In this document: piece after piece, positions 16,696-25,188 of the stretch
Layout: every line of letters starts with the position of its first letter
Numbering within the stretch: position 1 is the stretch's first letter
Origin: Flavobacteriales bacterium
GTDB lineage: Bacteria; Bacteroidota; Bacteroidia; UBA10329
Assembly: GCA_021739695.1 (NCBI GenBank)
Contig: JAIPBM010000006.1
Coordinates: forward strand, 124,001 to 188,000
Direction: 5' to 3'
Length of the DNA: 64,000 bases
Position numbers and translations under genes: made by a program
Notes under the pieces: generated by a model
Told to the model about the DNA's origin: nothing
The model's input: only the letters and a program-made list of their open reading frames with translations
Databases searched by the model: none

Positions 16696-17143
16696 ACGTG
16701 TTGAGCCATGCTGTCAATCTGCCAACCTCATCCGGGTGTTGCTCCAAATACTGTTTGAGCACTTCGAAAATGCTGGGTGGAAGGGTTATTGTTTCAATGA
16801 CGGTTTCCTCCAATTGCTTTAGAAGTTCTTGCATTTGCTGAAAGCCTTTCAGATCGAGCTCCCTGCGGGAATTTGCAAACCTGACGGTCTGGTTCAGGTT
16901 ATTCCCAATTTTTTTGAACTCATAGACCATCTGTTCGAGTTTGCCATCATCGGGCAGTACATATCCATTGCCTTCCATGTCGGCCTTTATGAGTGCCTTT
17001 ATGAGCTCTGGAACCGAGAATCCGGTGCTTTTGGCATGGTTGAGAACCTTTTCCGCTTCCACTTTGGGAAGGGACACCGAGAACGTACGGTGACGTTTGC
17101 GGTATTCCTGTTTGCGTTCGGTGTCCTTACTCATGTCAGGCAT
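16670..17143 (-). CDS. MobC-like relaxosome protein
   Basis: A 157-residue protein with a ribbon-helix-helix-like N-terminus (RTFSVSLPKVEAEKVLNHAK) and the hallmark KKIGNNLNQ at 77-85 of MobC/BfmC-type accessory proteins. The rest is helical (MQELLKQLEETVIETI). MobC binds near oriT and helps the relaxase open the strands. It overlaps the coupling protein gene by 8 bp and the relaxase gene by 26 bp, so the three are translationally linked. Confidence 0.87.
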   Translation of the reverse strand: MPDMSKDTERKQEYRKRHRTFSVSLPKVEAEKVLNHAKSTGFSVPELIKALIKADMEGNGYVLPDDGKLEQMVYEFKKIGNNLNQTVRFANSRRELDLKGFQQMQELLKQLEETVIETITLPPSIFEVLKQYLEQHPDEVGRLTAWLNTYDNQGHST

Positions 17144-18593
17144 GTTCCATTACATGTTGCTTTTTGGCGGCTATTAATTGGTCAATGTCCATCAGATTGA
17201 GTTCTGATGGAACTTTGCCTTTGAAGGGTGCTGGGGGAAGCTCGCTTATCTTCCGCATCGACCTGTCTTTGAAATACGGCTTTACCTTGACCTTGGCAGG
17301 TCTGTGAGACCCAGCGACCAGCATCGCTTCGCTCTTTTCAAGGTGTATCAGTTCTGATCGGGTCAGAATTTCCCGCTGGCCTCGACCTTTGCCATCTTTA
17401 CGCTCGAAGCTCCATTTGCCTAATCGCTGTTCGAGCTCCGTTGCCAAACTCATCTCCATTCCTGGAAAGATCAGCTTGCTCCAACAGTTGTTCTTGATGG
17501 TGTTGGCATCATGCTGACCGTATCGTTCTTCCAATTGGGAGAGCGTCTGGATACAGCTCATTGCCGAAACATCGTACTTCCGTAAATTTGCCAACGCTTC
17601 CGGAAACCCTTTCACCGTAAAAGATCCCATCTCATCCGCCAATATGTTGATCGGCAAATCTCCATCTTTAGGCATCTCTTTCATGAACGCTCGGAACATG
17701 AACGTGAACAGCATCTCATAGATGAACGAGTGGTAATCGGACATAACATCCGTGAAGATGTAGAGTGCTTTTTTCTGCTTTCGGAACGCTGAAAAGTCAA
17801 TGGTGTTTACCGAAGTACAAAGAGCCAGTTCATCATCGGCAAAGGCTTTCAACGCACTTTGAATACTGCTCAGAATATTTTTGAGAACTTTCGGATCCTG
17901 AGCAATGAATGCCTTGTAATCGCTGTAGAGCCTATCATCACCATACAGCACGCAGAGCTTATCGACCTTGGTGCCTGACATCAATTCGTCATTCAACCGT
18001 TTGAGATTGACCGGATTGTGGTAGATTTTTGGGAGACACTTCAGCAGTCGTGTTTCTATCGACAGTCCAATGGATGCCGCTGAAGGCCAGAAGATATCCT
18101 TGGACGCTTTCATCTGTCTTGCCATGAGCATCTCCGCGAGCATGTTTATTTCGGTTGACGTATTGGCCAGTTCAATAGGATTGAAGCCTTCTGAAATTCG
18201 ATGGTCATTAGGCGAGAAAACCATGACCTCGGCTCCATGCTTTGCCCATTGTCCTGAACTTTTGGTATGTCCTTCGCGAGCGGGGTCAAGGAATATCATC
18301 GAGCAGTCCTCACTTCCAAATTTTATCGCACTGGGAAGTAACGTTGATACGGTCTTTCCTGAACCCGTATTTCCAATGACCAGGGCGTGCATGCGGGAAT
18401 GTTCTCTGCTGATTCTACCTGACCCGATATAGAAACCTGTTAGCCACGGTTTTATCAATCTGAACGGATTGAGCAGGTTATCATCATAATCTTGCTTGCG
18501 CTTCTCTTTCGTCAACTCTACCACCAGGGCAATTCCGATGAACAGGACGGCCAAGTGCCAGAGTTTGGGTGTATATGCGTATAAATAGTCCAT
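17136..18593 (-). CDS. Type IV coupling protein (VirD4/TraG-like)
   Basis: A 485-residue ATPase. One membrane segment near residues 10-27 is followed by ALVIGNTGSGKT (Walker A 74-81), the Walker B region INILADEMGSF, and a CIQTLSQLEERYG segment typical of TraG/TraD/VirD4. It would link the relaxosome to a type IV secretion channel. There are no channel genes in this window, so the element must borrow one. It is smaller than conjugative TraG proteins (often 600-700 residues), as seen in mobilizable elements that carry their own coupling protein. Confidence 0.9.
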   Translation of the reverse strand: MDYLYAYTPKLWHLAVLFIGIALVVELTKEKRKQDYDDNLLNPFRLIKPWLTGFYIGSGRISREHSRMHALVIGNTGSGKTVSTLLPSAIKFGSEDCSMIFLDPAREGHTKSSGQWAKHGAEVMVFSPNDHRISEGFNPIELANTSTEINMLAEMLMARQMKASKDIFWPSAASIGLSIETRLLKCLPKIYHNPVNLKRLNDELMSGTKVDKLCVLYGDDRLYSDYKAFIAQDPKVLKNILSSIQSALKAFADDELALCTSVNTIDFSAFRKQKKALYIFTDVMSDYHSFIYEMLFTFMFRAFMKEMPKDGDLPINILADEMGSFTVKGFPEALANLRKYDVSAMSCIQTLSQLEERYGQHDANTIKNNCWSKLIFPGMEMSLATELEQRLGKWSFERKDGKGRGQREILTRSELIHLEKSEAMLVAGSHRPAKVKVKPYFKDRSMRKISELPPAPFKGKVPSELNLMDIDQLIAAKKQHVMEHA

Positions 18594-18605
18594 ATCGTTT
18601 TTCTT

Positions 18606-18758
18606 TTAGTCGAGTATCAATCTGATGAGGTTCTCAATGGAATTCAGGACAAAGGCCAGTAATCGTAGCATTGCTGTGAACAGCCAGAGGATGAGCCGTC
18701 CGGTCAGTTTGAATACTGACCAGACGGCTTCCCAAAATGTGTTTCCGCTAGCTGCCAT
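18606..18758 (-). CDS. Small membrane protein
   Basis: About 50 residues from the ATG at 18758, which overlaps the upstream stop by 11 bp; longer starts at 18788 and 18806 would overlap more. The core (VFKLTGRLILWLFTAMLRLL, then a second hydrophobic stretch) is an amphipathic or membrane helix. It sits between the vWA-like membrane protein and the coupling protein in the same leftward operon, so a role in the transfer complex is possible. No family is recognised. Confidence 0.55.
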   Translation of the reverse strand: MAASGNTFWEAVWSVFKLTGRLILWLFTAMLRLLAFVLNSIENLIRLILD

Positions 18759-19524
18759 GGTTTCCGTTTCCTTGGTTGATGGCTCCATGAATGTGAACTT
18801 CTGCACCGAGTTCGGTCAGTCGGGCTCTGAGGTAGTTCGCCCGTAATCGGTATGCAGCATCTTCATTCGAATCCTTCGGTCTGTGAATCAGATGGACAAC
18901 TATGCCTGAAAGGTTCTTCAACTTCCTTGCGCCATCAAATCGGTTCCAGAGAACCTTATCATTGAATTCCAATTTCACGCTGGTATCGAAATCCGATATC
19001 CAATTGTCTCTTGGCGTGTTCTGACCGAGATCCGAATACACGTACACATATCGGTCGTCATTCGGAAATTTCTCAAGGTGGATAAGCTCTTGTATCAGCG
19101 GTTCCATGACGGCCGAATGGTCGTATCCTGTCTGTTGCTCAGCGAGCTTTGACAGTTCCTCGGAAACGGTGGCCTCCAATTTCTTGACACGGCTTTTTCT
19201 GAACAGTTCATTGTCGTCCAAAGCCCAAGTAGATGGGGCACCCCAGTCCCGAAAGGTCGGGAGGGTCAGTACCGTCAGGTCTTCGACCGCAACGTCTGTT
19301 ATCCTTCTCAGTCGTACTTCTCTTCCCTGTTTGAATGCATCCCATGAGAACTCCTGCTCATCGAATTGGAATGTCTGTTGGATTTTGAACGTATCAGTTC
19401 TATCCAGCAAAAGAGTTGCCCTATAAACGGGACGCTGTGGTGCGTTATACAGGTTCAAATAAGCCAATACTCCTGCTGTCAGGATGATGGCCATGCTTAA
19501 TACTATAATCGTTACTTTTCTCAT
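18748..19524 (-). CDS. Membrane-anchored vWA-like protein of the transfer operon
   Basis: A 258-residue protein with one N-terminal membrane anchor (VTIIVLSMAIILTAGVLAYL). The soluble part has a Rossmann-like layout resembling vWA domains: RATLLLDRTDTF at the position of the MIDAS strand, RYVYVYSDLGQNT later, and LSGIVVHLIHRP. The classical DxSxS is replaced by DRTDT, so metal binding is uncertain. Similar proteins occur beside mobilization genes in Bacteroidota, where their role is unclear. It overlaps the upstream membrane protein by 4 bp and belongs to the same operon. Confidence 0.65.
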   Translation of the reverse strand: MRKVTIIVLSMAIILTAGVLAYLNLYNAPQRPVYRATLLLDRTDTFKIQQTFQFDEQEFSWDAFKQGREVRLRRITDVAVEDLTVLTLPTFRDWGAPSTWALDDNELFRKSRVKKLEATVSEELSKLAEQQTGYDHSAVMEPLIQELIHLEKFPNDDRYVYVYSDLGQNTPRDNWISDFDTSVKLEFNDKVLWNRFDGARKLKNLSGIVVHLIHRPKDSNEDAAYRLRANYLRARLTELGAEVHIHGAINQGNGNHGS

Positions 19525-20624
19525 GATCTTGGTTCTTTTATGTTATTGTTTTTGTTTTCGAATTCATCGTGTAAAGGCGGTATATCGGTCACGAACACCC
19601 CTGATCCCTGACTGCCATGTGGTCGTCTGGAATTGTAGATGCTCTGATATTTATTGACCGTCCCTTTATAATGGTCTGCCAGATACTTCTGAAGTGACCT
19701 TGCATTGTCCATCGAGATAAGACGTGAGCCCAATCGGTTGCTTCGCTCGTTTTCGACCGCTTTTATCTCAGATATGATGTCCTTCTTTTTAGCTTCAAGC
19801 TCATCGAATTGGACGAAAACCTTGTTCTCTTCGGTAAGCTGCATTTGTTTCGCTCTGACCTCCTCAGCGAGGAATTCCGCGACCCATGCCGTGAGTGAAA
19901 AAAAGAAGGACAGGAATGCCAAAATGATAGGTCCGTAAAGTGAACCTCCATCCTGTGCCTGTAGGTAGGCGTGTCTTGAGAAGCCCAGAAAAGCGGCCAC
20001 AACTCCGTAGGTGAACAGGCCGACAGAAACCCATGCCCATTTTTCCTGCTTCGTTGTTGCATTACGGATTCGCTTGTTTAGGAATTTGGACAGAAAGTAT
20101 TTTCCTCCATTGAGCAACGCTGCCCAGAAGTAGGAAATTAGCCCGGATCCCCCTGCCGCACGTAAAGCGGGTGCCTCAAAAAGCACGTCCAGACCTAGAA
20201 GAATGAACGGTGCTTTAAGCAGCACTTGTTCATACGTTGACAATGGAGTTGGTCGCGGAATGCCATTGGCTGGATGTGCAGCAACTTCCTTTTGAACTTC
20301 ACCCAGATCCAACCTCAGTTCATTGAGTTGTTGCGTGAACTGCTTTGCCTCATGGTTGCCCAGTAACCCTTGTGAACGTGGGTTGAGGGCAATGTCAATG
20401 TCGGGAAGCAGTTCTCTGTACTGTTGACGCAGGTCTTCGATATTCACTTTGAACTCGGGAATGGTCAACGGTTCCTCACGCTGACTGCGGATCTGGGCAT
20501 CGATCTCCGATGCACTGCGTATCCTGTTGGCTTTGGTCTCAAGTTCTCCCTTGAGGTTCAGATACCCAGCCATGTCGGGCATGGTCGTGGTCGATAATCC
20601 GGTATTCTGTTGTATTGCTGTCAT
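19521..20624 (-). CDS. Multi-pass membrane protein with coiled coils, transfer operon
   Basis: A 367-residue protein: a soluble helical N-terminal region (1-130), about four hydrophobic segments between 130 and 250 (APFILLGLDVLFEAPAL, GLISYFWAALLNGG, AWVSVGLFTYGVVAAFLGFS, GPIILAFLSFFFSLTAWVAE), then a charged coiled coil (FDELEAKKKDIISEIKAVEN). No catalytic motif is seen. It is the first gene of the leftward operon that leads into the coupling protein, MobC and relaxase, with a 4-bp overlap to the next. It may be an integral part of a transfer or regulatory complex; the function is unknown. Confidence 0.7.
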   Translation of the reverse strand: MTAIQQNTGLSTTTMPDMAGYLNLKGELETKANRIRSASEIDAQIRSQREEPLTIPEFKVNIEDLRQQYRELLPDIDIALNPRSQGLLGNHEAKQFTQQLNELRLDLGEVQKEVAAHPANGIPRPTPLSTYEQVLLKAPFILLGLDVLFEAPALRAAGGSGLISYFWAALLNGGKYFLSKFLNKRIRNATTKQEKWAWVSVGLFTYGVVAAFLGFSRHAYLQAQDGGSLYGPIILAFLSFFFSLTAWVAEFLAEEVRAKQMQLTEENKVFVQFDELEAKKKDIISEIKAVENERSNRLGSRLISMDNARSLQKYLADHYKGTVNKYQSIYNSRRPHGSQGSGVFVTDIPPLHDEFENKNNNIKEPRS

Positions 20625-20833
20625 GATTTCTTAGTTTTTGTTCTTGTTTGAGGTAGGTTCTGATGTGTTATTTCATTGTAGCACGAATTGAGATGCTAGT
20701 AACTCATGGAAGGTCAAGGTCTGATCTGTTTTTAGCCATTGATTTTCAGTTGTGGCTTCTTCCCGGCTTAATTTGGACACCGAGACCGCGAATAAAAAAT
20801 CCGTGAAAGACTCAGGCCTCTTTCTCTTATCCA

Positions 20834-21184
20834 TCACCTTTCTCGTTTTTCAAGATTCCAAACGACACTATAGTAGATGGGAGATTGACCTAGCGCAAGT
20901 CTCAGGTCATTGTCCGTCATCCTTTCCTTATCAACTGGAATACTGATGTTCTTGTCGGTTACTGGATTGCGAAAGAGAGCACTTCTTGCCGTTCGGTATT
21001 TCTCCCTGTAACCGTAGTCGGTGAGTTTTTTCCTGACCTGACTAGTCTGGTAGCTTTTGAGTATTGTTTCCATTAGACCTGCTCTTTGGTAAATACGATG
21101 CATGCCTAAAGCCATCAATAGTGCCAAGTGGAGTTGAACACAATCAATTATCAACAACGCTAAATCAATACCGCATTCAAACAA
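20834..21184 (-). CDS. Hypothetical basic protein, start uncertain
   Basis: Up to 116 residues. Only the part from about 21073 (METILKSYQTSQVRKKLTDY) looks protein-like throughout, so the true product may be about 79 residues. It contains GYREKYRTARSALFRNP and NDLRLALGQSPIYYSVVWN, with no motif I can name. It lies between the transfer operon and the RtcR-like regulator and is divergent from the latter; the inverted repeat at 21262-21298 lies in that divergent gap. The 209 bp on its other side (20625-20833) show nothing notable. Confidence 0.4.
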   Translation of the reverse strand: MFECGIDLALLIIDCVQLHLALLMALGMHRIYQRAGLMETILKSYQTSQVRKKLTDYGYREKYRTARSALFRNPVTDKNISIPVDKERMTDNDLRLALGQSPIYYSVVWNLEKRER

Positions 21185-21261
21185 CTGATTTTCAGATTAT
21201 TAACATCCGTCTTTTCCTTAACCGTGAGTACTTAGCTAACGAAAGACCTAGGTCACATGAC

Positions 21262-21298
21262 TAATCAATAAATGATGTCATCTATCATTTATTGATTA
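21262..21298. repeat. Perfect 15-bp inverted repeat upstream of the RtcR-like gene
   Basis: TAATCAATAAATGAT and its exact reverse complement ATCATTTATTGATTA flank a 7-bp spacer (GTCATCT). The centre lies about 38 bp before the ATG at 21318. It is AT-rich and lacks a following T-run, so it looks more like an operator than a terminator. Confidence 0.7.
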
Positions 21299-21317
21299 CT
21301 TTTCCAAAAATGAGCCA

Positions 21318-22739
21318 ATGAAAAAAGTATTGATTTCTTGGATGGCCAAGGAGAATGATTTCGATAAAGAGAGTGGAGCGGTCAGGTCTAATGGCCCCAC
21401 ATGTTCAATACATCAACACCATTATCAATATGACGAGCACATCCTGCTTACCTCGTCTAAAAGTTCGTCTGAAGATATTCGGTACCAGCATCTTGTAACC
21501 TACTTGAGGCGTTCTTTCGGCAATCAGATTGTTGAATGTGCCATGGGAATTAATGACGTGATAGACCTGAGTGAAATACTTGCGAAGGTTACAAGTCTTC
21601 TCTTGAAGTATCGCAATAGTGAGATTACCGTTTTCATATCTCCGGGCACTCCATCAATGCAAGTGGCCTGGTATCTCTCCCATTATAGTTTGGGACTTAA
21701 TATGAAACTCTTCCAAATGCGTAGACCTGAACATAGCGAAAACGCTATTCCTAAACAGATATGGGTTAAAATGGAGTTGTCGTCCTACATTTCCTCTGCT
21801 ATAATCAGACAAGATGAGTTGGACAAGAAATTCCCTTCCGCCCATATTATAACAGGGATCTTGAAGCCCATTTATGCCAAAGCTGAGCGAATAGCTTCCA
21901 CTGATCAGGTCCGAGTTCTGATACTAGGAGATACAGGAACAGGAAAAGAACAAGTCGCTCGGTTTATTCATGACAACTCACCAAGGAAGCAGAAGGCGTT
22001 CATAAAGGTGAATTGTTCAGCCATAGGTGATAATCTTTTGGAAAGCAGGCTGTTCGGTTACGTAAAGGGTGCCTTTACAGGTGCTGACAAGAATGAAGAT
22101 GGGATTTTTCATGCCTCGGATGGCGGAACAGTCTTCCTTGACGAGATTGGAGACATCAGTCCGTACATGCAACAATCTCTATTGCGATTCCTTCAAGAAG
22201 GAGAAATACAGCGGGTCGGTTCATCTAGACCCGAAAAAGTGAACGTCCGAGTATTGACTGCAACCAATCGTGACCTATACGCAAAGTCCAGCAATGGCAG
22301 CTTTCGTCAGGACCTGTATTACAGGTTGTCAGTTTGTGAGTTAATCATGCCATCATTGAGGTCGTATCCTCTGAGTGAAAAGGAGGAAATTTTCACCCAC
22401 ATATGGAGAAAGTCAGTTCAAATTCTAGGTAAACGTGCTCCAAAACTGCCAAGCCCATTGAAAAGAACATTAATAGAACACACTTACCCTGGGAATTTCA
22501 GAGAGTTAGAAAATACTCTTTTAGGGATAATTGCAGAAAGCTCTGACATTGTGCGAAAAGAAAATATTCCTAGAAGAATTCTTCAGCCAATTGGCACCGA
22601 CTCAGTCAAACTCGAGGAGGTGGTAAAATCACATATAAAAATGGTTTATTTAGAATACGGTGAAAATGCGGTTCGAACGGCACGTGCTTTAGGTGTCAGT
22701 GTTAACACTGTAAAGAAAAAATTAGGCGAGGCTCGGTAA
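21318..22739 (+). CDS. RtcR-like sigma54-dependent activator with CARF-like sensor domain
   Basis: A 473-residue regulator. Residues 1-185 match the RtcR N-terminal (CARF-type) layout, with NGPTCSIHQHHYQYDEHILL early and VFISPGTPSMQVAWYLSHY later. Residues 190-420 are a sigma54-interacting AAA+ domain: GDTGTGKE (204-211) is Walker A, GAFTGA (251-256) is the sigma54-contact loop and is intact, and GGTVFLDEIGD is Walker B. The C-terminus (about 452-472) is a Fis-type helix-turn-helix. It should switch on a sigma54 promoter on binding a nucleotide or RNA-derived ligand. It converges with the four-gene operon, its stop 2 bp from that operon's end. Confidence 0.85.
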   Translation: MKKVLISWMAKENDFDKESGAVRSNGPTCSIHQHHYQYDEHILLTSSKSSSEDIRYQHLVTYLRRSFGNQIVECAMGINDVIDLSEILAKVTSLLLKYRNSEITVFISPGTPSMQVAWYLSHYSLGLNMKLFQMRRPEHSENAIPKQIWVKMELSSYISSAIIRQDELDKKFPSAHIITGILKPIYAKAERIASTDQVRVLILGDTGTGKEQVARFIHDNSPRKQKAFIKVNCSAIGDNLLESRLFGYVKGAFTGADKNEDGIFHASDGGTVFLDEIGDISPYMQQSLLRFLQEGEIQRVGSSRPEKVNVRVLTATNRDLYAKSSNGSFRQDLYYRLSVCELIMPSLRSYPLSEKEEIFTHIWRKSVQILGKRAPKLPSPLKRTLIEHTYPGNFRELENTLLGIIAESSDIVRKENIPRRILQPIGTDSVKLEEVVKSHIKMVYLEYGENAVRTARALGVSVNTVKKKLGEAR

Positions 22740-22741
22740 AT

Positions 22742-24319
22742 CTATACGGCTATCTCCTTCAAAGCATCAACGACAAACTTTAAATCAATGGCCTCACTAG
22801 GTAAATGCTCCTGATGCGCTTTTGTCCTATTTAAAAGAAAATCGGCATAGCGACCCTCAGCATTCTTAAGTTGGAACCACCTGTCATCTTCAACATTTGT
22901 AACTTTGTCCGATAGTTTTATCCACACTTCCTCGGGAACGGTAGGTCCGTTGTTAATCGCTTTCGAGTTAATCGTTTTGTCGTTTAAAATCATAACACCA
23001 AACCCATTATTTCCTCCTGAAGTATAATCTGCATTAATCAAAGCCTTAACAGCAGTAGCTACATTAGGATAATGAGGATTTGTCACTTCCACATTGTACA
23101 CTACCAAAGGCGAGTCGTAATTCAACGTACGATTTCTGGTGTCTGATTCCCGTTGTTTAGGAACGAAGTTCTTTTCAGTAATCTCAACCTTTTCAACCCA
23201 CCCGAAACGCGCTTGGTGTTTTCCCTTTTCCACAGTTACGGACTTAATGTCATCGGTGATTTCACGGAATGTGACCTGATTTTGAAACAGAACTTGCCAG
23301 AGATGCATCATAACAAAGTTAGCCACCGGCACTCCCCAGCATTTGTACAATGAATAGCACACATAGTGTACTATTAGATTTTGTGGCTTTATCTTATTTC
23401 CTTCATCGTCCTTCCAAATCGCATTATCGATTGTTTTATGATTCCCAACCTTGTAATTGTGAAAAAACATTCCTGCTACGGATTTAAAGGCCTTTGATTC
23501 CCCCTGAAGAAGAGTTTTCTTTACAAAATAATCCAGACTACCCTTCGCACTTCGTTCCATGTCCGTCTTTTGCCTGTCGTTCAATTCCCCGAGGGGAAGT
23601 AGTTTATTTTCGTAGCAGAAAATAACGGCAATCACGCAAGCGTCAACAATTGCCCTTTTCCAATTTTCCGTTAAATACTTTGTCGTAGGCTCAGCCGACA
23701 AATCATCTCCTCCTAAGAAGAATGGAATGTCATGCATGCTTGAGATAATATTCTTAATGTTGTAGGTATGGGCACCTGCATGTGAGTCAGAATAGTTTAC
23801 CTCATCCAGAACAGTTTGAATTGAGCTTGGAAGCTCTCCAGAATAGAATGCTTCCGCTACTAGTTGACTACATGACGGCTTCGTTCTGGTTCCATCCGCG
23901 TGATGCTCATCATAGAACGCCAACGCTTTTGCACCACCAGACTCATCTGCATGAATACCAAATACAACTCCCGAAGACCATGACATTCTAGCGTACGAAT
24001 CGTCCTCAGCAGACATAAGTACATGATCGGAAACCTCTATGTCTTTCAAATGGGGCGGGAGGATTGCTCGAAAGAATAATTCAGCAAAATATTCATCCAA
24101 ATGCGCATTCTTGTGAATAATGGTTCGCTTAAGTTTTGTCGTTTTCTGCGTATCAAACCTAGTCAGCTTTGTCTTATCATGTTTTTCAAGCACTTTGTAC
24201 AAATACTGAGCGCTTGCATATGTGATAGCATTAAGAATTCCGCCTTTTTCAGAAATAAGATCCTCACATAACAGAATTCTATTAGCATTGATTATCGATG
24301 TCCTTTCTTGCTGATTCAT
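22742..24319 (-). CDS. MYG1/DHH-like phosphoesterase candidate, putative effector
   Basis: A 525-residue protein. Its N-terminal third has features of the MYG1-type branch of DHH-like phosphoesterases: IIHKNAHLDEYFAELFFRA (His73, Asp75), a GVVFGIHADESGG stretch, and FYDEHHADG (residues 135-143) aligned with the DHH motif, followed by SCSQLVAEAF. The C-terminus (NNGFGVMILN, VPEEVWIKLSD) could be the matching substrate domain. If so it would cleave phosphodiester bonds in nucleic acid or nucleotides. The assignment is from motif reading only. It ends an operon with PP2C, kinase and vWA genes, overlapping the PP2C gene by 4 bp. Confidence 0.55.
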   Translation of the reverse strand: MNQQERTSIINANRILLCEDLISEKGGILNAITYASAQYLYKVLEKHDKTKLTRFDTQKTTKLKRTIIHKNAHLDEYFAELFFRAILPPHLKDIEVSDHVLMSAEDDSYARMSWSSGVVFGIHADESGGAKALAFYDEHHADGTRTKPSCSQLVAEAFYSGELPSSIQTVLDEVNYSDSHAGAHTYNIKNIISSMHDIPFFLGGDDLSAEPTTKYLTENWKRAIVDACVIAVIFCYENKLLPLGELNDRQKTDMERSAKGSLDYFVKKTLLQGESKAFKSVAGMFFHNYKVGNHKTIDNAIWKDDEGNKIKPQNLIVHYVCYSLYKCWGVPVANFVMMHLWQVLFQNQVTFREITDDIKSVTVEKGKHQARFGWVEKVEITEKNFVPKQRESDTRNRTLNYDSPLVVYNVEVTNPHYPNVATAVKALINADYTSGGNNGFGVMILNDKTINSKAINNGPTVPEEVWIKLSDKVTNVEDDRWFQLKNAEGRYADFLLNRTKAHQEHLPSEAIDLKFVVDALKEIAV

Positions 24320-25188
24320 GTTTTCTTATCAGTATTAGTTCTAATAACAGAAATAAAAGTTGCATCATCGGTAGGCCAATCACGCCCTTCCTTCTTCTTC
24401 AGCACCTCCTTAACAACCCTTTTTTGAAATTCTCTCCTTCTATCTTGAAACCCATTCTTTAATCCTACTATTTTCGAGTCAAAAAAGAAAGAGCCGAACT
24501 CTGGAGTTTCCAATACATCCGTGTCTAGAAGGCCATCCGTGGCAATAAGTAGACTATCCAGATTCTTTGTATTCCCACTACCTACTATTTTCATTGATAC
24601 CAAAGCTTCCTCATCTCCACTATTGAATTCAACGAAATTGTTGGATAAGTATTTCCCAGAAGAACTAGTTACCGTCATCCGATTCCCGTTGATAAAGACA
24701 TCACCATCACCACAATTAAGAATGACGTAATATTTCTCTGTGATAACAAAAACCGTCAGAGTGGATGACATCAGATTATTCAAAAACTGTTTCCTTTCAA
24801 ACTTCCAAGGGTGTACTGCGTTGATGGTTCGAGCTAACCGATAATTTATAAGTCTCTCAAACTCTAATGGAAAACCAGCCAGCGAAACTTTATTCTTCAA
24901 AACAATCCTGCGTGCAATTCGGACACCAAGAAAACTAAGGAAATAGGCACCTACCTGATTGAACGAGTGACCATTGAGATTTGTCCCACTCGTACAACCG
25001 TCAGCGATAGTTCCTACTAGAAGTCTTTTTCCAATATAGATGCTTGCAGAATCCTGATTTCCGATACTACTTTCTTTATGCATCAATCCTTCCTGGCTCA
25101 TCCCAAATACCGAAAACGACAATCCAGTGCTATTGTCCGAATCCGTAAGAAAATCTACGTTGTACTCAAAAGGCCCCATCATATTCAA
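24316..25188 (-). CDS. PP2C-type protein phosphatase
   Basis: A 290-residue protein of the PPM/PP2C fold. It shows NQDSASI (Asp46), IADGCTSGTN (Asp63-Gly64), the TDGLLDTD strand and TDDATFISV near the end, the metal-binding aspartates expected of the family. It would remove phosphates from Ser/Thr, most simply reversing the adjacent kinase-like protein. There is no signal peptide or membrane segment. It overlaps the kinase gene and the MYG1-like gene by 4 bp each (ATGA-type junctions), so the products are made together. Confidence 0.82.
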   Translation of the reverse strand: MNMMGPFEYNVDFLTDSDNSTGLSFSVFGMSQEGLMHKESSIGNQDSASIYIGKRLLVGTIADGCTSGTNLNGHSFNQVGAYFLSFLGVRIARRIVLKNKVSLAGFPLEFERLINYRLARTINAVHPWKFERKQFLNNLMSSTLTVFVITEKYYVILNCGDGDVFINGNRMTVTSSSGKYLSNNFVEFNSGDEEALVSMKIVGSGNTKNLDSLLIATDGLLDTDVLETPEFGSFFFDSKIVGLKNGFQDRRREFQKRVVKEVLKKKEGRDWPTDDATFISVIRTNTDKKT

